This document shows positions 32,786 through 34,791 of a DNA stretch of 34,791 nt, piece by piece. Source of the DNA: Chloroflexota bacterium. GTDB taxonomy: Bacteria > Chloroflexota > Dehalococcoidia > Lucifugimonadales > GCA-2722455. The position numbers and the translations under genes were made by a program. The notes beneath the pieces are model-generated. The model saw nothing but the letters and a program-made list of their open reading frames with translations. It ran no database searches and was not told where the DNA came from. Where the stretch lies: positions 1-34,791 of the forward strand of contig PBMB01000030.1 of the NCBI GenBank assembly GCA_002722455.1, written 5' to 3'. Within the stretch, counting starts at the first letter, position 1. Every line of letters starts with the position of its first letter.

Positions 32786-33859
32786 ATGTATGCAGCACAT
32801 CCTAATGTAATCCGTACTCCATCAGGAGATCTATTAGTTTTATTTCATTCATCTCCTTTTTTAGGGTATTCGCATCACTCTCACCCTTTATTTCAAATAA
32901 ATGCTTGTCGTTCTATCGATGATGGAAAAACTTGGGGGGAATCTGAATTTATTGCATCTGACCCTCGTGGTGGAATAATAGATTTTGGAACACATACACT
33001 TCCTGATGGCAGTGTATATTTACATGCTTCAAGTAACGAACTTATTCCTGCAAAAGGATATGTTGATATAAATTTTGAAGCGCCACCTCATGCTGCTGCA
33101 ATTGGAGACTATGATGAATCAGTATGGGTTTCTAGACCAGGTATTCCTTTCTGGATACGCTCAAATGATAATGGTTATACTTGGAGTTTACCGAAACGAT
33201 TCCCTGAAATACCTGGTGCAATTTGGGGACATCCTGCTGAACATTCTGGCGTGTGCAGAAGTGGCATTTTAGTACTTTCAGATGGATTATTACTTATGCC
33301 TAGTAAAGCAACAGAGGATCCTGAAGGCAATCCCCCTTATTTTGGTATGATACGTTCTTCTAAGGATATGGGTAAAACTTGGGATTATGGAGGTATAATT
33401 GCAAATGATCCAGTAGCCCATTTTAGTGAACCAACTATTATCATGACAACTACTGGCCGAATCCTAGTTCTTTTCCGCTGTCACCCTGACCCTAAAAAAG
33501 GAGCTCAATTTTTAGCATTAGTATATTCTGATGACCTTGGTAAAACTTGGTCTACTTGGAAACCAACATCTATTAAAGGAAGTCCGGGGCATATGCTTAA
33601 ATTAAGTGATAATCGCATTTTCATTACTGCAGGAACAAGGAAGGAAAATCAAAGAGGATGTATTGCAAGAGTTGTTGATCCTGAAGCTACTAACTTAGAC
33701 TCTGAAACCGATTTGGTAATAAGAAATGATTCTTTAACCAGTGATTGTGGATATCCATGGGCAGTTGAACTTTATGATGGCAAAGTTTTAATTGTTTATT
33801 ACTATACATATTCTGATCAAACACGTGGTATTGAAGGTACCATTGTTGAAGAAGTTTAG
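32786..33859 (+). CDS. BNR/Asp-box sialidase-like protein
   Basis: A 357-residue beta-propeller protein of the sialidase superfamily. Four Asp boxes are clear: SIDDGKTW (43-50), SNDNGYTW (126-133), SKDMGKTW (192-199) and SDDLGKTW (248-255), evenly spread over the propeller blades. FSEPTII (213-219) has the Glu expected in these folds. An arginine triad can be suggested (for example Arg10, Arg156-region CRSG, Arg189) but not proven. No signal peptide is seen, although the N-terminus is uncertain (see the upstream open frame). Family members include exo-alpha-sialidases and many proteins of unknown glycoside or even non-sugar substrates. It lies between the ThDP enzyme and a phytanoyl-CoA dioxygenase on the same strand. 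Confidence 0.8.
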   Translation: MYAAHPNVIRTPSGDLLVLFHSSPFLGYSHHSHPLFQINACRSIDDGKTWGESEFIASDPRGGIIDFGTHTLPDGSVYLHASSNELIPAKGYVDINFEAPPHAAAIGDYDESVWVSRPGIPFWIRSNDNGYTWSLPKRFPEIPGAIWGHPAEHSGVCRSGILVLSDGLLLMPSKATEDPEGNPPYFGMIRSSKDMGKTWDYGGIIANDPVAHFSEPTIIMTTTGRILVLFRCHPDPKKGAQFLALVYSDDLGKTWSTWKPTSIKGSPGHMLKLSDNRIFITAGTRKENQRGCIARVVDPEATNLDSETDLVIRNDSLTSDCGYPWAVELYDGKVLIVYYYTYSDQTRGIEGTIVEEV

Positions 33860-33958
33860 TATGATTAGATTGTTATAAATAAAAATAAAAACTTTAATAT
33901 TGAATAGGATGATAGACTTATTTAAATCGAATTGTAAAAAATAATGAGGTTTACATAA

Positions 33959-34791
33959 ATGAAAACATTACAAAAGCTTAGCCAGCATCAATTAGATTTC
34001 TTTGATACCTTTGGGTATTTAGCTTTCCCTGGCCTTCTAAATGATTGTATTGACAAAATCATTGAAGAATTTGAAGATGTTTGGGCAAAATCAGGGAGAA
34101 CTCACGATGGGACCAAAAGATCCGCATTAGTACCATTTGCTGATGAAAACGAATATTTAAGTTCATTATTGGATGATCATAGAATCCATGATATAGCATC
34201 TAGTCTATGTGGTGAAGATTTTAACTATTTTAGCGGTGATGGCAACTATTATGTCGGTGATACTTCCTGGCATTCTGATGGATATAATACTCGTATAGTC
34301 AGAATGATAAAAATTGCATTCTACCTTGACCCAGTAAAAGAAAATACTGGTGCTTTAAGAGTTATCCCAGGGAGTCATAGAACAAATGATACTTTTGCTA
34401 ACTTACTACAGTCTCAACTTAGAGGTACAGATGAAGCTCCATCATTATTTGGAATCACTGGAGATCAAATACCAGCAGTTGCCCTTGAAAGTAATCCTGG
34501 AGACATAGTTGTTTTTAATAATAATCTCAAACATTCTTCATGGGGTGGTTCAAAAGCCAGAAGAATGTTTTGTATGAATTTTACAGAAAGATATCCAGAT
34601 AATCAGCTACATCGATTACAAGAAGATCTTGGTGAATCAGCAAGATGGTGGATTGAACGTAAACACGGCGAAGTAATGATCAAGACCGCTTCTCCTGAAC
34701 GAATGCATCACCTACAGCAAGTACGTGAAAATGACACGCATCTACCAGATTTAGTAAAAGAACTAAAAAAAACAATGAAAGAACCAGCTAA
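33959..34791 (+). CDS. Phytanoyl-CoA dioxygenase (PhyH) family protein, partial at the 3' end
   Basis: The frame is open from ATG 33959 to the end of the window (277 codons and two bases), so the C-terminus is not seen. It is a 2-oxoglutarate/Fe(II) oxygenase of the PhyH family. The iron ligands are His105-x-Asp107 in SWHSDG and His192 in NNLKHSSWGG, and Arg201 or Arg202 in ARRMFCMNF is the likely 2-oxoglutarate anchor. The block GALRVIPGSHR, typical of PhyH, sits between them (131-141). A gagg ribosome site lies nine bases before ATG. Family members hydroxylate diverse substrates such as lipids, ectoine or halogen-bearing compounds, often on unactivated carbon. The gene is 99 bases after the sialidase-like gene. 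Confidence 0.88.
   Translation, partial: MKTLQKLSQHQLDFFDTFGYLAFPGLLNDCIDKIIEEFEDVWAKSGRTHDGTKRSALVPFADENEYLSSLLDDHRIHDIASSLCGEDFNYFSGDGNYYVGDTSWHSDGYNTRIVRMIKIAFYLDPVKENTGALRVIPGSHRTNDTFANLLQSQLRGTDEAPSLFGITGDQIPAVALESNPGDIVVFNNNLKHSSWGGSKARRMFCMNFTERYPDNQLHRLQEDLGESARWWIERKHGEVMIKTASPERMHHLQQVRENDTHLPDLVKELKKTMKEPA

Noticed and set aside
1..34791. Mobile element, prophage or CRISPR content as explanation for the mosaic layout
   Set aside because: I found no transposase, integrase, terminal inverted repeats, spaced direct repeats or phage structural genes.

Overview
The window is A+T-rich, gene-dense bacterial DNA with 29 complete protein genes and two partial ones at the edges. Intergenic gaps are all under 240 bases. 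I see no rRNA, tRNA, CRISPR array, insertion sequence or phage gene. The content is a patchwork of short, oppositely oriented catabolic operons: SDR and Gfo/Idh dehydrogenases, GMC oxidoreductase, phytanoyl-CoA dioxygenase, D-aminoacylase, FAH hydrolase, TIM-barrel sugar isomerase, GH32, BNR sialidase-like protein and MFS carriers, plus TPR lipoproteins. This resembles uncultured marine, scavenging lineages such as SAR202-type Chloroflexota. That placement rests on gene content only and is tentative.

Layout. (1) 1-2510: the tail of an SDR, then a leftward operon of a beta-hydroxyacid dehydrogenase, a TPR lipoprotein and a type II 2-haloacid dehalogenase-like HAD protein. (2) 2695-5101: an MFS exporter, then a leftward ABM monooxygenase-fold protein and SDR pair. 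(3) 5191-9424: a rightward operon of D-aminoacylase, FAH-family hydrolase and a GH-like protein (copy A). (4) 9421-12551: a leftward group of Gfo/Idh dehydrogenase, ceramidase-family membrane enzyme and zinc alcohol dehydrogenase. (5) 12664-17736: a rightward, overlapping run of crotonase, cyclopropane-fatty-acid-synthase-like methyltransferase, a second CFA/CNMT-type methyltransferase, FAD amine-oxidase-like enzyme and DUF1365, which reads as a membrane-lipid acyl-chain modification operon; a second MFS carrier follows on the other strand. (6) 19121-21987: an M19 dipeptidase homologue with GH-like copy B. (7) 22038-24953: a leftward group of transaldolase-like aldolase, GMC oxidoreductase and zinc-ribbon RDD membrane protein. 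(8) 25189-30098: GH-like copy C, AAC(3)-family acetyltransferase, sugar isomerase/epimerase and GH32. (9) 30164-34791: a TPR lipoprotein (leftward), then a ThDP enzyme, a four-Asp-box sialidase-like protein and a phytanoyl-CoA dioxygenase cut by the window end.

The most unusual element is the family of three paralogous proteins of about 525-536 residues (copies A, B, C). I cannot assign them to a characterised enzyme family. Each sits in its own small operon, directly beside a different amide- or acyl-handling enzyme: D-aminoacylase and FAH for A, M19 dipeptidase homologue for B, AAC(3)-type acetyltransferase with sugar enzymes for C. The proteins have no signal peptide and carry near-invariant polar motifs in the N-terminal two thirds, followed by a conserved C-terminal domain. 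My inference is a set of parallel cytoplasmic modules for N-acylated or amino-sugar-like small molecules; this is untested. The lipid-modification operon and a bacterial ceramidase homologue that keeps the zinc-site spacing of alkaline ceramidases are further points of interest.
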